Shown here piece by piece: positions 52,732 to 63,944 of a stretch of 64,000 nucleotides of DNA. Positions within the stretch are counted from its first letter, which is position 1. Each line of letters opens with the position of its first letter. Origin of the DNA: Gracilibacillus kekensis (GTDB lineage Bacteria; Bacillota; Bacilli; Bacillales; Amphibacillaceae). Below the pieces are notes generated by a model. That model did not search any database and was not told the origin of the DNA. It saw only the letters and a program-made list of their open reading frames with translations. The stretch is taken from contig NZ_FRCZ01000003.1 of the NCBI RefSeq assembly GCF_900143085.1, positions 310,001 to 374,000 of the forward strand, given 5' to 3'. Both the position numbers and the translations under genes were made by a program.

Positions 52732-52998
52732 TTATGCGCTTAGTCCGTTAACTTGTTGCGCTAAGCGTGATTTTTGACGATTACCTTTGTTTTGGTGAAT
52801 AAGCCCTTTTTGTACAGCTTTATCAATTTTTTTCACTGCAGTCTGAAGTGCTGCTTTTGCATTATCCACATCTTTGTTAGCTACTAATGCTTCCACTTTC
52901 TTAATATGGGAACGCACATCTGTTTTAACAGATTGGTTTTGTAGACGATGATCTTCATTTGTACGAACGCGTTTAATTGCTGATTTAATATTTGCCAA
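52732..52998 (-). CDS. rpsT: Ribosomal protein S20
   Basis: An 88-residue 30S protein binding 16S rRNA, LANIKSAIKRVRTNEDHRLQ with the basic ending KGNRQKSRLAQQVNGLSA. I chose TTG at 52998, which gives the usual N-terminus and has GGAGGTGAAGACA just upstream; an upstream ATG in frame would bury that site. Use of TTG for S20 agrees with autoregulated weak initiation known in other bacteria (inference). Confidence 0.95.
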   Translation of the reverse strand: MANIKSAIKRVRTNEDHRLQNQSVKTDVRSHIKKVEALVANKDVDNAKAALQTAVKKIDKAVQKGLIHQNKGNRQKSRLAQQVNGLSA

Positions 52999-53172
52999 TG
53001 TCTTCACCTCCATCTTACTTCATAGCCCTATCAATTAAATTAGGTCACATGACATTTTACCAAAGCTTTTGCGACTTTTCAATAAAAATTGTTGTTTCCC
53101 TTGTAAATAAGCTTTTACGTATCTTTTTAATCGTCTCGGAAAAGCTAAGAAAAATTGTGAGGAGTGATTATC

Positions 53173-54264
53173 ATGAAAAAAAAATCATTTGAAGTACGTA
53201 CAGACCTAGCAGTTGAGGCAAAAGATATGTATGTAGAAAAGGATCAAAAAAATGATAAACAAATTGAAGGTGTGACGATAACTGAGGAACGTTTCGGGAC
53301 GATTGATGTGACTAATGTCGAAGTGGATCAAAAGGGTGCTGAACATATCGGAAAAAGTCCTGGTTCCTACAGAACTGTTTATTCAGATGCAATAAAAAAA
53401 CAAGATACTAAATCTCAGGAAGAGACGGCAAGAGTTGTGACCAAACAATTGCTAGAATTAATGGATAAAAATAATGTTGCAAAACAAGCGGCAGGATTAA
53501 TAGTAGGGCTTGGAAATCGTAATGTGACTCCTGATGCCTTAGGACCGCTTGCTATCGATAAGGTTCTCGTTACCAATCATTTATTTATGCATGAACCCCA
53601 ATATGTGCAAGATGGTTATCGCAAAATTGCAACTATCAATCCAGGCGTGATGGGTGTAACTGGTATTGAAACGAGTGACATAATTAAAGGTGTCATTGAA
53701 AAATATAAGCCAGGATTTGTTATTGCTATTGATGCTCTTGCATCACGATCCATTGAAAGAGTTAATGCTACGATTCAATTATCGGATTCAGGTATACATC
53801 CTGGTTCAGGTGTTGGCAATAAGCGTAAAGAATTAAGTAAGGAAACATTAGGAGTCCCTGTTTTTGCAATTGGTGTACCTACCGTAGTTGATGCCGTTAC
53901 GATTACAAGCGATGCTATTGACTATGTTTTAAAACATATAGGAAAAGAGTGGCGTGAAAAAGATAAGCCATCAAAATCGTTAACTCCAGCTGGTTTGAAT
54001 TTTGGTGATCATTCATTATCAGAAGAAGATCTACCACCAATTGAAAAAAGAGAAAAAATATTCGGCATGATAGGGGCATTAGACGAAAAGGAAAAGAGAG
54101 CATTAATGCAAGAAGTATTGACTCCTCTTGGCCATAATCTTATGGTTACTCCTAAGGAAATTGATGGTTATATCAAGGATATGGCTCATTTATTAGCAGA
54201 AGCTTTGAATGCAGCTTTACATGAAAGAATAGATATTAAAAATTTTGCTCAATACACAAGATAG
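53173..54264 (+). CDS. gpr: Germination protease
   Basis: A 363-residue aspartic-type protease that degrades small acid-soluble proteins when spores germinate. The zymogen propeptide and the self-processing site are around SFEVRTDLAVEAKDMYVEKD. Core motifs are GLIVGLGNRNVTPDALGPLA, INPGVMGVTGIETSDII and FVIAIDALASRSIERVNATI. ATG 53173 follows GTGAGGAGTG. Expected to be sigma-G controlled, but no clear promoter is picked. Followed by spoIIP as in B. subtilis. Confidence 0.95.
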   Translation: MKKKSFEVRTDLAVEAKDMYVEKDQKNDKQIEGVTITEERFGTIDVTNVEVDQKGAEHIGKSPGSYRTVYSDAIKKQDTKSQEETARVVTKQLLELMDKNNVAKQAAGLIVGLGNRNVTPDALGPLAIDKVLVTNHLFMHEPQYVQDGYRKIATINPGVMGVTGIETSDIIKGVIEKYKPGFVIAIDALASRSIERVNATIQLSDSGIHPGSGVGNKRKELSKETLGVPVFAIGVPTVVDAVTITSDAIDYVLKHIGKEWREKDKPSKSLTPAGLNFGDHSLSEEDLPPIEKREKIFGMIGALDEKEKRALMQEVLTPLGHNLMVTPKEIDGYIKDMAHLLAEALNAALHERIDIKNFAQYTR

Positions 54265-54338
54265 AAATAGGTTCTACTTTCTATTGAATCTTCATATTCT
54301 TTAGTAGAGATGATAGAGGAGATAGAAAGGAGAACATT

Positions 54339-55511
54339 ATGCGGCTGCCAAATCGTAGACAAAAGCGAGTGCTGTTTTTATCACAACATAAAATATTAAT
54401 GATTGTTTCGATATTTTTTACTGCTTTTTTTGCAATGTTTATCTTGATTGGAGCTTTTACGAGTTTGGATCCGAATTATCGGGTCGCCTCTAATACTGTT
54501 AAGAAATGGACGACCAATATTGATGAGGTTCATTTTTTATCGTTGATGATGATGGAGAATCGACTCTTTAAAGAAGCATTACCAGACGATACGCCACCTA
54601 TTGATGTTTGGAAGGTTGTATTCGAATTAGGAACCAACGTGAGAATGCATGATGTTCGCAGTTTGCTAGGGAGAGAGCTGCCAGGTTTTGAAATGTATGA
54701 TCGTCAAATTTTGATTGCTGGTGAAGGCACAGATTATACAAATTTAACAATGGAATCCACACCACCTTTAGATAGCGTACTAGAAGAACGTGAAGCAACC
54801 ATCCCCGAAGACAAAGAAGAAAAAGAACCTGCTGAAGAGGAACAACAACAAACAACGGGAGACCGTAATATAGTGTTTCTTTACAATACACATAATCGTG
54901 AATCATTTTTACCTTATTTACCCGAAACAAATGAACCAAACGATGCCTTTCACAATGAAGTTAACATTACGAATGTCAGTAAACAATTAGCAAAAGACTT
55001 GAAACGCTTTGGAATAGGAGCAGAAGTTGATGACACAGACATCGGTGCGATTTTAAATGAAAAAGGCTGGGATTATTCTGCGGATTCTTATACCGCATCT
55101 AAAGAAGTGGTAGAAGCTGCTCTTACAAATAATAAAGATTTAAATTATGTATTTGACTTGCATCGTGACAGTGTAAGGAAGGATATTACTACTATTGAAT
55201 TGGATGGGAAATCGTACGCCAAAATTATGTTTGTCATAGGTGGAGATAATCCGAATTACGAACGGAATTATGCTCTTGCCAAAGCTTTACAAGAATTGCT
55301 GGATGAAAAGTATTATGGCTTAAGCCGTGGTGTTGAAATGTATGGTGGAGCGGGACGTAACGGGGTATATAATCAAGATGTCTCAAACAATGCGTTAACA
55401 ATTGAATTTGGTGGCGTTGATAATACGATGGAAGAACTCTATAACACCTCAGAAGTTTTTGCAGAAATATTTAGTGAATACTATTGGGACGCCCAAAAAG
55501 TTTCTGAATAA
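54339..55511 (+). CDS. spoIIP: Stage II sporulation protein P
   Basis: A 390-residue membrane-anchored cell-wall hydrolase of the SpoIID-SpoIIM-SpoIIP engulfment machine, acting as amidase and endopeptidase. It has an N-terminal helix (ILMIVSIFFTAFFAMFILIG), an acidic Glu-rich linker (KEEKEPAEEEQQQT), and a zinc amidase core with IVFLYNTHNRESFLPYLPE, FDLHRDSVRKD and TIEFGGVDNTMEEL. GAAAGGAGAACATT precedes the ATG. yqxA follows by 18 bases. Confidence 0.94.
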   Translation: MRLPNRRQKRVLFLSQHKILMIVSIFFTAFFAMFILIGAFTSLDPNYRVASNTVKKWTTNIDEVHFLSLMMMENRLFKEALPDDTPPIDVWKVVFELGTNVRMHDVRSLLGRELPGFEMYDRQILIAGEGTDYTNLTMESTPPLDSVLEEREATIPEDKEEKEPAEEEQQQTTGDRNIVFLYNTHNRESFLPYLPETNEPNDAFHNEVNITNVSKQLAKDLKRFGIGAEVDDTDIGAILNEKGWDYSADSYTASKEVVEAALTNNKDLNYVFDLHRDSVRKDITTIELDGKSYAKIMFVIGGDNPNYERNYALAKALQELLDEKYYGLSRGVEMYGGAGRNGVYNQDVSNNALTIEFGGVDNTMEELYNTSEVFAEIFSEYYWDAQKVSE

Positions 55512-55529
55512 ACTGGGGAGGTTATTGAG

Positions 55530-55850
55530 ATGAAGTATTTCTTTTATTTATTGGTATTAAGTCTGATTTTTTCACTGGGAATGTATATTGGTATTGATCG
55601 TAATAGTGCTGAAAAGGCAAGTGAACCTATTTTGTCTGAAAATGGGACCGTAGTAGAGCAGAACTCAGATATAGTAGACAGAGAGTTCGTGATCGAAGAA
55701 GTAGGCGAAAGTAAAAAACAACAAGTTACAGCAGCTCAGATTGAACCTTCCTTCTTACATTCCCTGGCAGATGGAGGCGAAAAGGCAGTTAGTACTATAT
55801 GTGATGAAGTCGTGGAAATAACCTACACCCTTGTCGATGGGATTTTTTGA
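55530..55850 (+). CDS. yqxA: YqxA-like protein
   Basis: A 106-residue protein in the position of B. subtilis yqxA (after spoIIP). N-terminal helix YFFYLLVLSLIFSLGMYIGI, acidic middle, C-terminal SFLHSLADGGEKAVSTICDE and VVEITYTLVDGIF. Function unknown. GGGGAGGTTATTGAG before the ATG; same transcript as spoIIP. Sporulation expression is inferred from position. Confidence 0.8.
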   Translation: MKYFFYLLVLSLIFSLGMYIGIDRNSAEKASEPILSENGTVVEQNSDIVDREFVIEEVGESKKQQVTAAQIEPSFLHSLADGGEKAVSTICDEVVEITYTLVDGIF

Positions 55851-55902
55851 AAATTGACAAAAGTGAAAGCTAATGTTTGACTCAACATTTTCAGTCCAGT
55901 TA

Positions 55903-56215
55903 GATGAAGGACAAAAAAAGTGATAATCGAAAAAACTTGTCCTTCATAAGGTGAATGAAGGACAAAAAATGATAATCAGAAGAAAGTGTCCTTCATAAGG
56001 CGAATGAGGGACAAAAAAGTTGATAATCAGAAGAAAGTGTCCTTCATAAGGCGAATGAGGGACAAAAAAGTTGATAATCAAAAGTAAGTGTCCTTCATAG
56101 GGCAAATGAGGGACAAAAAAATGATAATAGAAAGTAAATGTCCTTAACAAGGCGAATGAAGAATAACAACACAAGAATTCGAATAAATATGTCCTTCATT
56201 AATCAAAATGAAGAA
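55903..56215. repeat. 50-51-bp hairpin tandem array upstream of lepA
   Basis: TGTCCTTCATAAGG (with variants) recurs with CCTT at 55941, 55990, 56041, 56092, 56142 and 56193, spacing 49-51. Each unit holds TGTCCTTCAT, a short loop (AAGGCGA), then ATGAGGGACA or ATGAAGGACA, a 10-bp hairpin, followed by AAAAAAGTTGATAATCAGAA. Seven arms or so, the last decayed. The hairpin followed by A rather than T runs means terminators on the minus strand would be the only ones possible. The sequence differs from the 52-bp family but the design is the same. Confidence 0.9.
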
Positions 56216-56361
56216 CAATTAGCTTGTGATTTGAAAAAAATAGTTCCTTTTCAAAATTGATTAGGTATCACCCCGTGATCAGTCTCTTCATCTTTTTATT
56301 GAACATCAGGGTATTCACTGCTATAATCAATGCTAGTATTGTGGTCAAATATAGGAGTTGA

Positions 56362-58182
56362 ATGACATTGACGAACATTAGAAATCAAAGTAAGGTACGA
56401 AATTTTTCGATTATTGCACATATTGATCACGGAAAATCAACGCTAGCTGATCGAATTTTAGAAAAAACAAAAGCGTTAACCTCACGTGAAATGAAAGAAC
56501 AATTTCTGGACGGGATGGATCTTGAGCGTGAACGAGGTATAACGATTAAATTAAATGCTGTTCAATTAAAATATGATCGTGGCGGCGGTGACGAATATTT
56601 ATTTCATCTCATTGATACGCCGGGACATGTCGATTTTACATATGAAGTCTCCCGTAGTCTTGCAGCATGTGAAGGAGCTATTCTAGTTGTTGATGCTGCA
56701 CAAGGGATCGAAGCACAAACATTAGCAAATGTTTATTTGGCATTAGATAACGATCTGGAAATTATTCCGGTTATAAATAAAATTGATCTACCTAGTGCAG
56801 ACCCTGAACGGGTGAAACAAGAAATCACGGATGTGATCGGAATCGATGGGGATGAAGCGATATTGGCAAGTGCGAAGTCTGGTATTGGAATTGAAGAAAT
56901 TCTTGACCAAATCGTCGAAAGAATTCCTGCACCAGAAGGTGACCCGGAGGAACCGTTAAAAGCCTTAATTTTTGATTCGCTATATGATCCTTATCGTGGA
57001 GTTGTTGCCTATGTCTGTGTGAAAGAAGGATCGGTAAAAGTCGGGGATAAAATTAAAATGATGGCAACAGGTAAGGAGTTTGAAGTGAATGAAGTAGGTG
57101 TATTCAATCCAAAACCTGTGCAGCAAGACGACTTAAGTGTTGGAGATGTAGGGTATTTAACTGCCTCTATAAAAAATGTAGGGGATACACAAGTCGGGGA
57201 TACCATTACACTAGCAAACAATCCTGCTAACGAACCATTACCCGGTTATCGTAAGTTAAATCCAATGGTGTTTTGTGGGTTATACCCAGTGGATGCCGAT
57301 AAATATAATGATTTACGCGAAGCACTTGAGCGACTGGAATTAAACGATTCTTCCTTGCAATATGAAGCGGAAACTTCTCAAGCATTAGGCTTTGGATTCC
57401 GTTGTGGTTTCTTAGGGTTATTACATATGGAAATCATTCAAGAGCGTATCGAGCGAGAATTTGGAATCGATTTAATAACTACAGCACCGAGTGTAATTTA
57501 TAACGTCGTCAAAACCGATGGAGAGAATTTAACAATTGATAATCCATCGTTTATGCCAGATAATCAATCTATTCAAGAAGTTCAAGAGCCGTATGTCCGT
57601 GCGACCATTATGGTTCCGAATGATTTTGTTGGGCCAGTAATGGAAATTTGTCAGAAAAAACGTGGCGATTTCTTAGATATGCAGTATCTGGACGATAATC
57701 GTGTCAATGTCGTATATGAAATTCCATTATCAGAGATTGTTTATGACTTTTTCGATCAACTAAAATCGCAAACAAAGGGTTATGCTTCGTTTGATTATGA
57801 AATGATTGGTTATAAAGAGTCGAACTTAGTGAAAATGGACATCTTATTGAACAATGATACGATAGATGCTTTATCTTTTATTGTCCATCGTGATTTTGCT
57901 TTTGAGCGTGGCAAACAAATTGCAGACAAATTAAAAACTCTGATTCCAAGACAGCAATTCGAAGTCCCAATTCAAGCGGCGATCGGTAATAAAATTGTTG
58001 CGAGAACGAATATTAAAGCAATGCGTAAAAACGTATTAAGTAAATGTTATGGTGGGGATATATCTCGTAAACGTAAGTTGCTAGAGAAACAAAAAGAAGG
58101 TAAAAAGCGAATGAAGATGGTTGGTTCTGTTGAGGTTCCACAAGAAGCCTTTATGGCTGTTTTGAAGATGGATGATGATTAA
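56362..58182 (+). CDS. lepA: Elongation factor 4 (LepA)
   Basis: A 606-residue ribosome-binding GTPase. G motifs: [14 protein letters not shown] (G1), [12 protein letters not shown] (G2), DTPGHVDF (G3), [10 protein letters not shown] (G4); then EF-G-like domains and the LepA-specific end [11 protein letters not shown]-like [52 protein letters not shown] gives the start. Between yqxA and lepA lies the hairpin array. Confidence 0.96.
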   Translation: MTLTNIRNQSKVRNFSIIAHIDHGKSTLADRILEKTKALTSREMKEQFLDGMDLERERGITIKLNAVQLKYDRGGGDEYLFHLIDTPGHVDFTYEVSRSLAACEGAILVVDAAQGIEAQTLANVYLALDNDLEIIPVINKIDLPSADPERVKQEITDVIGIDGDEAILASAKSGIGIEEILDQIVERIPAPEGDPEEPLKALIFDSLYDPYRGVVAYVCVKEGSVKVGDKIKMMATGKEFEVNEVGVFNPKPVQQDDLSVGDVGYLTASIKNVGDTQVGDTITLANNPANEPLPGYRKLNPMVFCGLYPVDADKYNDLREALERLELNDSSLQYEAETSQALGFGFRCGFLGLLHMEIIQERIEREFGIDLITTAPSVIYNVVKTDGENLTIDNPSFMPDNQSIQEVQEPYVRATIMVPNDFVGPVMEICQKKRGDFLDMQYLDDNRVNVVYEIPLSEIVYDFFDQLKSQTKGYASFDYEMIGYKESNLVKMDILLNNDTIDALSFIVHRDFAFERGKQIADKLKTLIPRQQFEVPIQAAIGNKIVARTNIKAMRKNVLSKCYGGDISRKRKLLEKQKEGKKRMKMVGSVEVPQEAFMAVLKMDDD

Positions 58183-58216
58183 TATAGTAAATAGGTTTTG
58201 TAAATAGTAATGGTCT

Positions 58217-58243
58217 ACCCTTGTCTAAATGGCAAGGGTTTTG
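58217..58243 (+). terminator. Weak terminator between lepA and hemW
   Basis: ACCCTTG (58217-58223) with CAAGGGT (58233-58239), then TTTTG. Weak; read-through into hemW is likely. Confidence 0.5.
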
Positions 58244-58266
58244 CCGTAGTTAAAGGAGGAATAGCA

Positions 58267-59409
58267 ATGGTATCGTCTGTCTACATTCACATTCCATTTT
58301 GCGAAAAAATCTGCCATTATTGTGATTTCACAAAATTCTTCTATGAAGAAAAAATGGCAGATGATTACTTAGTCGCACTCGAAAATGAAATCAAAACAAA
58401 TATTAGTACGCCTAAGCAGAAGATGAAAACAATTTTTGTCGGCGGAGGTACGCCGACTTCATTAAATAATCAACAGTTAACGAAACTAGTGGAAATGATT
58501 CACTATTATTTTGATGTCGCTGATGTGGAGGAATATACGTTTGAGGCCAATCCGGGTGATTTAAAAAAAGATAAAATAAATATATTAAAAGAATATGGTG
58601 TTAACCGTATTTCTATGGGTGTACAAGTATTTGATGATGATATGTTAGAACAGCTCGGTAGACTGCATCGGATCAAGGATGTTTATCAAAATGTTAATGA
58701 TTTAATCAACGCGGGTATTACAAATATTAGTATTGATTTAATGTATAGTTTACCGAATCAAACCATTTCAAATTTTAAAAATACACTGCGAGAAGCATTA
58801 CAATTTGATTTGCCGCATTATTCAGCTTATTCATTGCAAATTGAGCCTAAAACGATTTTCTACCAGCGATATAAAAAAGGAACTTTATCGAAACCCCCAG
58901 AGGAAATAGAAGCAGATATGTATGAAATTTTAAGAGATGAAATGAATCAACATGGGAATTTGCAATATGAAATTAGCAATTTTGCTAAACCTGGTTTCGA
59001 AAGCAAGCATAATTTAACCTATTGGAATAATGATTATTATTATGGCTTTGGGGCTGGATCTCATGGCTATTTACCAGGTCAGAGAATCATTAACATTCGT
59101 CCATTTCCAACCTATGTAGAAGAAGCAAATAAATCAGGTAAACCGATATTACATGTGGAGAAAATCGGAAGAAAAGAGCAAATTGAGGAAGAGATGTTTC
59201 TTGGACTTCGAAAAAGTGAGGGTGTATCGATTTCAAGATTCGAGCAAAAATATAATCAAAAGTTAGAAAGTTTGTATGGTCAGGAGTTAGAGAAATTGAG
59301 ACAACGCGGCTGGATTGAATACAATCATCAATTTGTTAAACTGACGGAAGAAGGCAAGCCTTTTGGCAATGAAGTGTTTCAATCGTTTTTACTTGATAAG
59401 GAAGTATAA
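58267..59409 (+). CDS. hemW: Radical SAM heme chaperone HemW
   Basis: A 380-residue radical SAM protein. The 4Fe-4S motif is CEKICHYCDF (CxxxCxxC) near residue 13; FVGGGTPTSLN and EANPGDL follow; C-terminal HemN-like domain ends with FLGLRKSEGVSISRFEQKY. It was long called coproporphyrinogen oxidase but the family inserts heme into proteins. ATG 58267 follows AAAGGAGGAATAGCA; upstream in-frame extension overlaps a hairpin. Same place as in B. subtilis. Confidence 0.92.
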   Translation: MVSSVYIHIPFCEKICHYCDFTKFFYEEKMADDYLVALENEIKTNISTPKQKMKTIFVGGGTPTSLNNQQLTKLVEMIHYYFDVADVEEYTFEANPGDLKKDKINILKEYGVNRISMGVQVFDDDMLEQLGRLHRIKDVYQNVNDLINAGITNISIDLMYSLPNQTISNFKNTLREALQFDLPHYSAYSLQIEPKTIFYQRYKKGTLSKPPEEIEADMYEILRDEMNQHGNLQYEISNFAKPGFESKHNLTYWNNDYYYGFGAGSHGYLPGQRIINIRPFPTYVEEANKSGKPILHVEKIGRKEQIEEEMFLGLRKSEGVSISRFEQKYNQKLESLYGQELEKLRQRGWIEYNHQFVKLTEEGKPFGNEVFQSFLLDKEV

Positions 59410-59563
59410 CTGTCTAAATCGTGCTTTCGTTTTTCTACTTTGATAGGAAAGCATCTTATATCGTTATTCATTGTAGCTTCTATATGTTTACTACTACTTA
59501 TAATTGTATACGATTGAACAAGTTGGCTTTTCAAGTTTTCTTATAATAAATTATGTTTCTTAA

Positions 59564-59592
59564 TTGACATTTCTTTTTGTATTTGATAATTT
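59564..59592 (+). promoter_or_regulatory. Sigma-A promoter of hrcA operon
   Basis: TTGACA (59564-59569), 17 bases, TAATTT (59587-59592). The CIRCE operator begins 11 bases after. Confidence 0.7.
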
Positions 59593-59602
59593 ATTATTAG
59601 AT

Positions 59603-59629
59603 TTAGCACTCAAGATATTAGAGTGCTAA
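59603..59629. promoter_or_regulatory. CIRCE operator (HrcA site)
   Basis: TTAGCACTC, nine bases, GAGTGCTAA: a perfect CIRCE. HrcA with GroE represses the operon here until heat shock. Confidence 0.97.
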
Positions 59630-59644
59630 CAGAGGTGATCATCG

Positions 59645-60667
59645 ATGCTTACAGAAAGACAAATACAAGTGCTTCAAGTTATTATTGATGAATTCATCCA
59701 AACGGCGCAACCGATTGGATCAAGAGCGATTGCTAAGAAGGAGGACATTCCATACAGTCCTGCTACAATTCGCAATGAAATGGCTGACTTAGAAGAATCA
59801 GGTTTTATTGAAAAGACCCATACATCTTCAGGGAGAGTACCTTCTGAAAAAGGGTATCGTTTCTATGTGGACCATTTAATGTCCCCATTTCGATTGTCGA
59901 ATCAAGATATGACGACCATTCATCAAACGTTTGAAAGAGAAATGCTTGAATTTGAACGAGTGGTACAAAAGTCTGCTCGGGTTCTTTCGGACTTAACGAA
60001 TTATACCTCGATCATATTAGGGCCACAGGTTTTTGAGACAACATTAAAGCAAATTCAGATCATTAGTTTAACTGATTATACTGCTGTTGCTATTTTGGTG
60101 ACGAGTACAGGTCATGTAGAACATCGTCATTTCAATGTTCCGTCAACTATGCAGTCATCTGATTTAGAGAAGTTAGTTAATATTCTAAATGATCGATTAG
60201 TTGGTGTGCCTATCATTAAGTTACAACAAAAGCTCTATGGAGAAGTTGCTCAAATGCTCAAGCGTTATAGCTCAGATTTTGAGACTACGTATTCCTTTTT
60301 GAAAGATGCATTGTTAGAACAACAGCCAGTTAAACTTTATATGGATGGTAAAACAAATATTATGTTACAACCGGAATTTCACGACATCCATAAGATCCAG
60401 TCACTTTATACGATAATGGAAAAAGAAGACGAGATGGCGCATCTTTTAAGAACATCTGGAAAAGGAATTAAAGTTTCTATTGGTCAAGAAAATCAGCTGG
60501 ATGCGATGCAAGATTGCAGCTTAATAACAGCAACTTACTCATTAGGGGAAGAACAGTTAGGAACGATTGCCCTACTCGGCCCTACACGGATGGAGTATTC
60601 AAGAGTAGTAACTTTATTAAACGTTTTGTCCAAACGTTTAACAAATACGTTTGATTCATGGCACTAA
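59645..60667 (+). CDS. hrcA: Heat-shock repressor HrcA
   Basis: A 340-residue repressor of class I heat-shock genes. Winged helix near the start (QVLQVIIDEFIQTAQPIGSR, then SPATIRNEMADLEESGFIEK), HTSSGRVPSEKGYRFYVDHL, and the C-terminal GVVLLGPTRMEY-like LGTIALLGPTRMEYSRVV. AGAGGTGATCATCG precedes the ATG. It is the first gene of hrcA-grpE-dnaK and represses its own operon through CIRCE. Confidence 0.96.
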   Translation: MLTERQIQVLQVIIDEFIQTAQPIGSRAIAKKEDIPYSPATIRNEMADLEESGFIEKTHTSSGRVPSEKGYRFYVDHLMSPFRLSNQDMTTIHQTFEREMLEFERVVQKSARVLSDLTNYTSIILGPQVFETTLKQIQIISLTDYTAVAILVTSTGHVEHRHFNVPSTMQSSDLEKLVNILNDRLVGVPIIKLQQKLYGEVAQMLKRYSSDFETTYSFLKDALLEQQPVKLYMDGKTNIMLQPEFHDIHKIQSLYTIMEKEDEMAHLLRTSGKGIKVSIGQENQLDAMQDCSLITATYSLGEEQLGTIALLGPTRMEYSRVVTLLNVLSKRLTNTFDSWH

Positions 60668-60675
60668 CATGTCAA

Positions 60676-60726
60676 ATGAGAGAAGCGTCTACTTGCTTCA
60701 AGGAATTAGACGCTCTCATCTTTTTG
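60676..60726 (+). terminator. Hairpin between hrcA and grpE
   Basis: ATGAGAG..GCGTCT (60676-60690) pairs with AGACGCTCTCAT (60708-60719) with a two-base bulge, then CTTTTTG. It would act as a partial terminator lowering, or processing, transcription into grpE. Confidence 0.7.
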
Positions 60727-60798
60727 TGTGTGTAATATTTGATCTTTTAGTTAAAGTATGTTTAGCTATACAATGGTTTTGTTTAGGAGGTGACAGGA

Positions 60799-61365
60799 AT
60801 GGAAGAAAAAGACGTACAATCAAAAGAACAATTTAAAGAAGAAGTAGGAGAAGACGCAGAACAAGAAATCATTACAGATAATGAAGCTGACGAATCACAA
60901 GAACAAGAAACGAACAATGATGAATTAACAAAATTGCAAGAAGAAAAAGATGATCTGCAAAATCACTTATTACGAGTGCAAGCAGAGTATGACAACTTTA
61001 GAAAACGAACTAAAAAAGAAAAAGAAGCAGATTTAAAATATAAGTCACAATCGGTTGTAACAGAATTATTACCGGTTTTAGATAACTTTGAGCGTGCGCT
61101 TCAAGTAGAAGTGGAAGATAAAGCAGCTAAAGGTATCGTGGAAGGTCTTGAGATGGTTTATCGCCAGTTAAAGACAGTGCTTGAAAGTGAAGGTGTTACA
61201 GAAATTGAGACAGATGGTCAAACATTTGATCCAAACATGCACCAAGCTGTGATGCAAGTAGAAGAAGATGGCTATGAATCCAATCAAATTGTTGAAACCA
61301 TGCAAAAAGGTTATCAACTGAAAGATCGTGTGATCCGACCAGCAATGGTCAAAGTAAATCAATAA
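60799..61365 (+). CDS. grpE: Nucleotide exchange factor GrpE
   Basis: A 188-residue DnaK cochaperone that releases ADP. The acidic N-terminus of ~60 residues is followed by a coiled coil ([35 protein letters not shown]) and the beta domain [20 protein letters not shown] to [22 protein letters not shown] 60799 follows TAGGAGGTGACAGG; the in-frame GTG at 60790 overlaps that site. Confidence 0.96.
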   Translation: MEEKDVQSKEQFKEEVGEDAEQEIITDNEADESQEQETNNDELTKLQEEKDDLQNHLLRVQAEYDNFRKRTKKEKEADLKYKSQSVVTELLPVLDNFERALQVEVEDKAAKGIVEGLEMVYRQLKTVLESEGVTEIETDGQTFDPNMHQAVMQVEEDGYESNQIVETMQKGYQLKDRVIRPAMVKVNQ

Positions 61366-63246
<1,881 letters not shown>

Positions 63247-63269
63247 CACAGATAGATAGGCAAAGTGTG

Positions 63270-63309
63270 AAAAAGTCAAAGTCAGATCCAAATGGCTTTG
63301 GCTTTTTCC
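63270..63309 (+). terminator. Terminator after dnaK
   Basis: AAAAAGTCAAAGTCA (63270-63284) pairs with TGGCTTTGGCTTTTT (63293-63307), all 15 positions with wobbles, ending in T. It would end the hrcA-grpE-dnaK transcript before dnaJ. Confidence 0.82.
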
Positions 63310-63406
63310 ATGAATGATGAAAAACAACCACCAATCATACATTACCAGTAGACCACACTGCGAAGTAAACAGAGTGGTAATTTTGAATGAAAGTGTGTGT
63401 GTAATA

Positions 63407-63537
63407 GTCGCTCCGGCTTGCCCACTTCGCTTTCCGGGGGGCATGCTCTTCAGCTAACTTTGAAAAGAAAAACACTTTTCAAAGTGGATCTTCAGATCAT
63501 GCTAATCCCCCAGGAGTCGAAGTGGACGCCTACGCTA
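63407..63537 (+). repeat. ~131-bp structured repeat, copy 1
   Basis: It runs from GTCGCTCCGGCTTGCCCACT to AAGTGGACGCCTACGCTA. Inside is a perfect 11-bp hairpin ACTTTGAAAAG with CTTTTCAAAGT, and outer CCCACTTCG with CGAAGTGGA. I recall this GCTCCGGCTGCCCGCTTCGC...CCTACGCTA element from many Bacillaceae genomes. Confidence 0.82.
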
Positions 63538-63656
63538 GTTTGCAGTTCTACAAAGATTACGAGAATTGATATAACGACCTCTAACTCATTATTTCAATTA
63601 AATCCATATAGGTAGCTTAGAATGATAACTGTAACAACCGTTGTAGAATCTATTTA

Positions 63657-63788
63657 TAGCGTAGGCCGCCCGCTTTCACTCCTGTGGGAACGTTTTACCT
63701 GAAGATCCACTTTTTCAAGCGATCTGTGCTTGAGAAAGTTAGCTGAAGGGAAAACCCCACGGAAAGGGAAGCGGGCAGCCGGAGCGGA
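63657..63788 (-). repeat. ~131-bp structured repeat, copy 2 (inverted)
   Basis: It reads TAGCGTAGGCCGCCCGCTTT to GAAGCGGGCAGCCGGAGCGG, the reverse complement of copy 1 with about three quarters identity. Conserved are CAGCTAACTTT, AAGTGGATCTTCAG, CAGGAGT and CCTACGCTA. The two copies, 119 bases apart, could form a giant stem. Confidence 0.82.
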
Positions 63789-63944
63789 TGTCTAGTAAAT
63801 AAAACATTTCAAAATTACTATGTCGATTACTTTTTAGTTTAGTTTTTTAATTGAGTTTTGGTTCGTTTTTTATGTTTGCTTATCATAATCGATCAATGTT
63901 ATTATAAATGTTATGCAATAAACGAGCGGGAGTGTGATTTGTCA

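Noticed and set aside
55944-56174. 76-residue minus-strand frame of PYEGHFLLIINFFVPHS-type repeats
   Set aside because: It is the translation of the 50-51-bp hairpin array; no ribosome site, periodic only because the DNA is.
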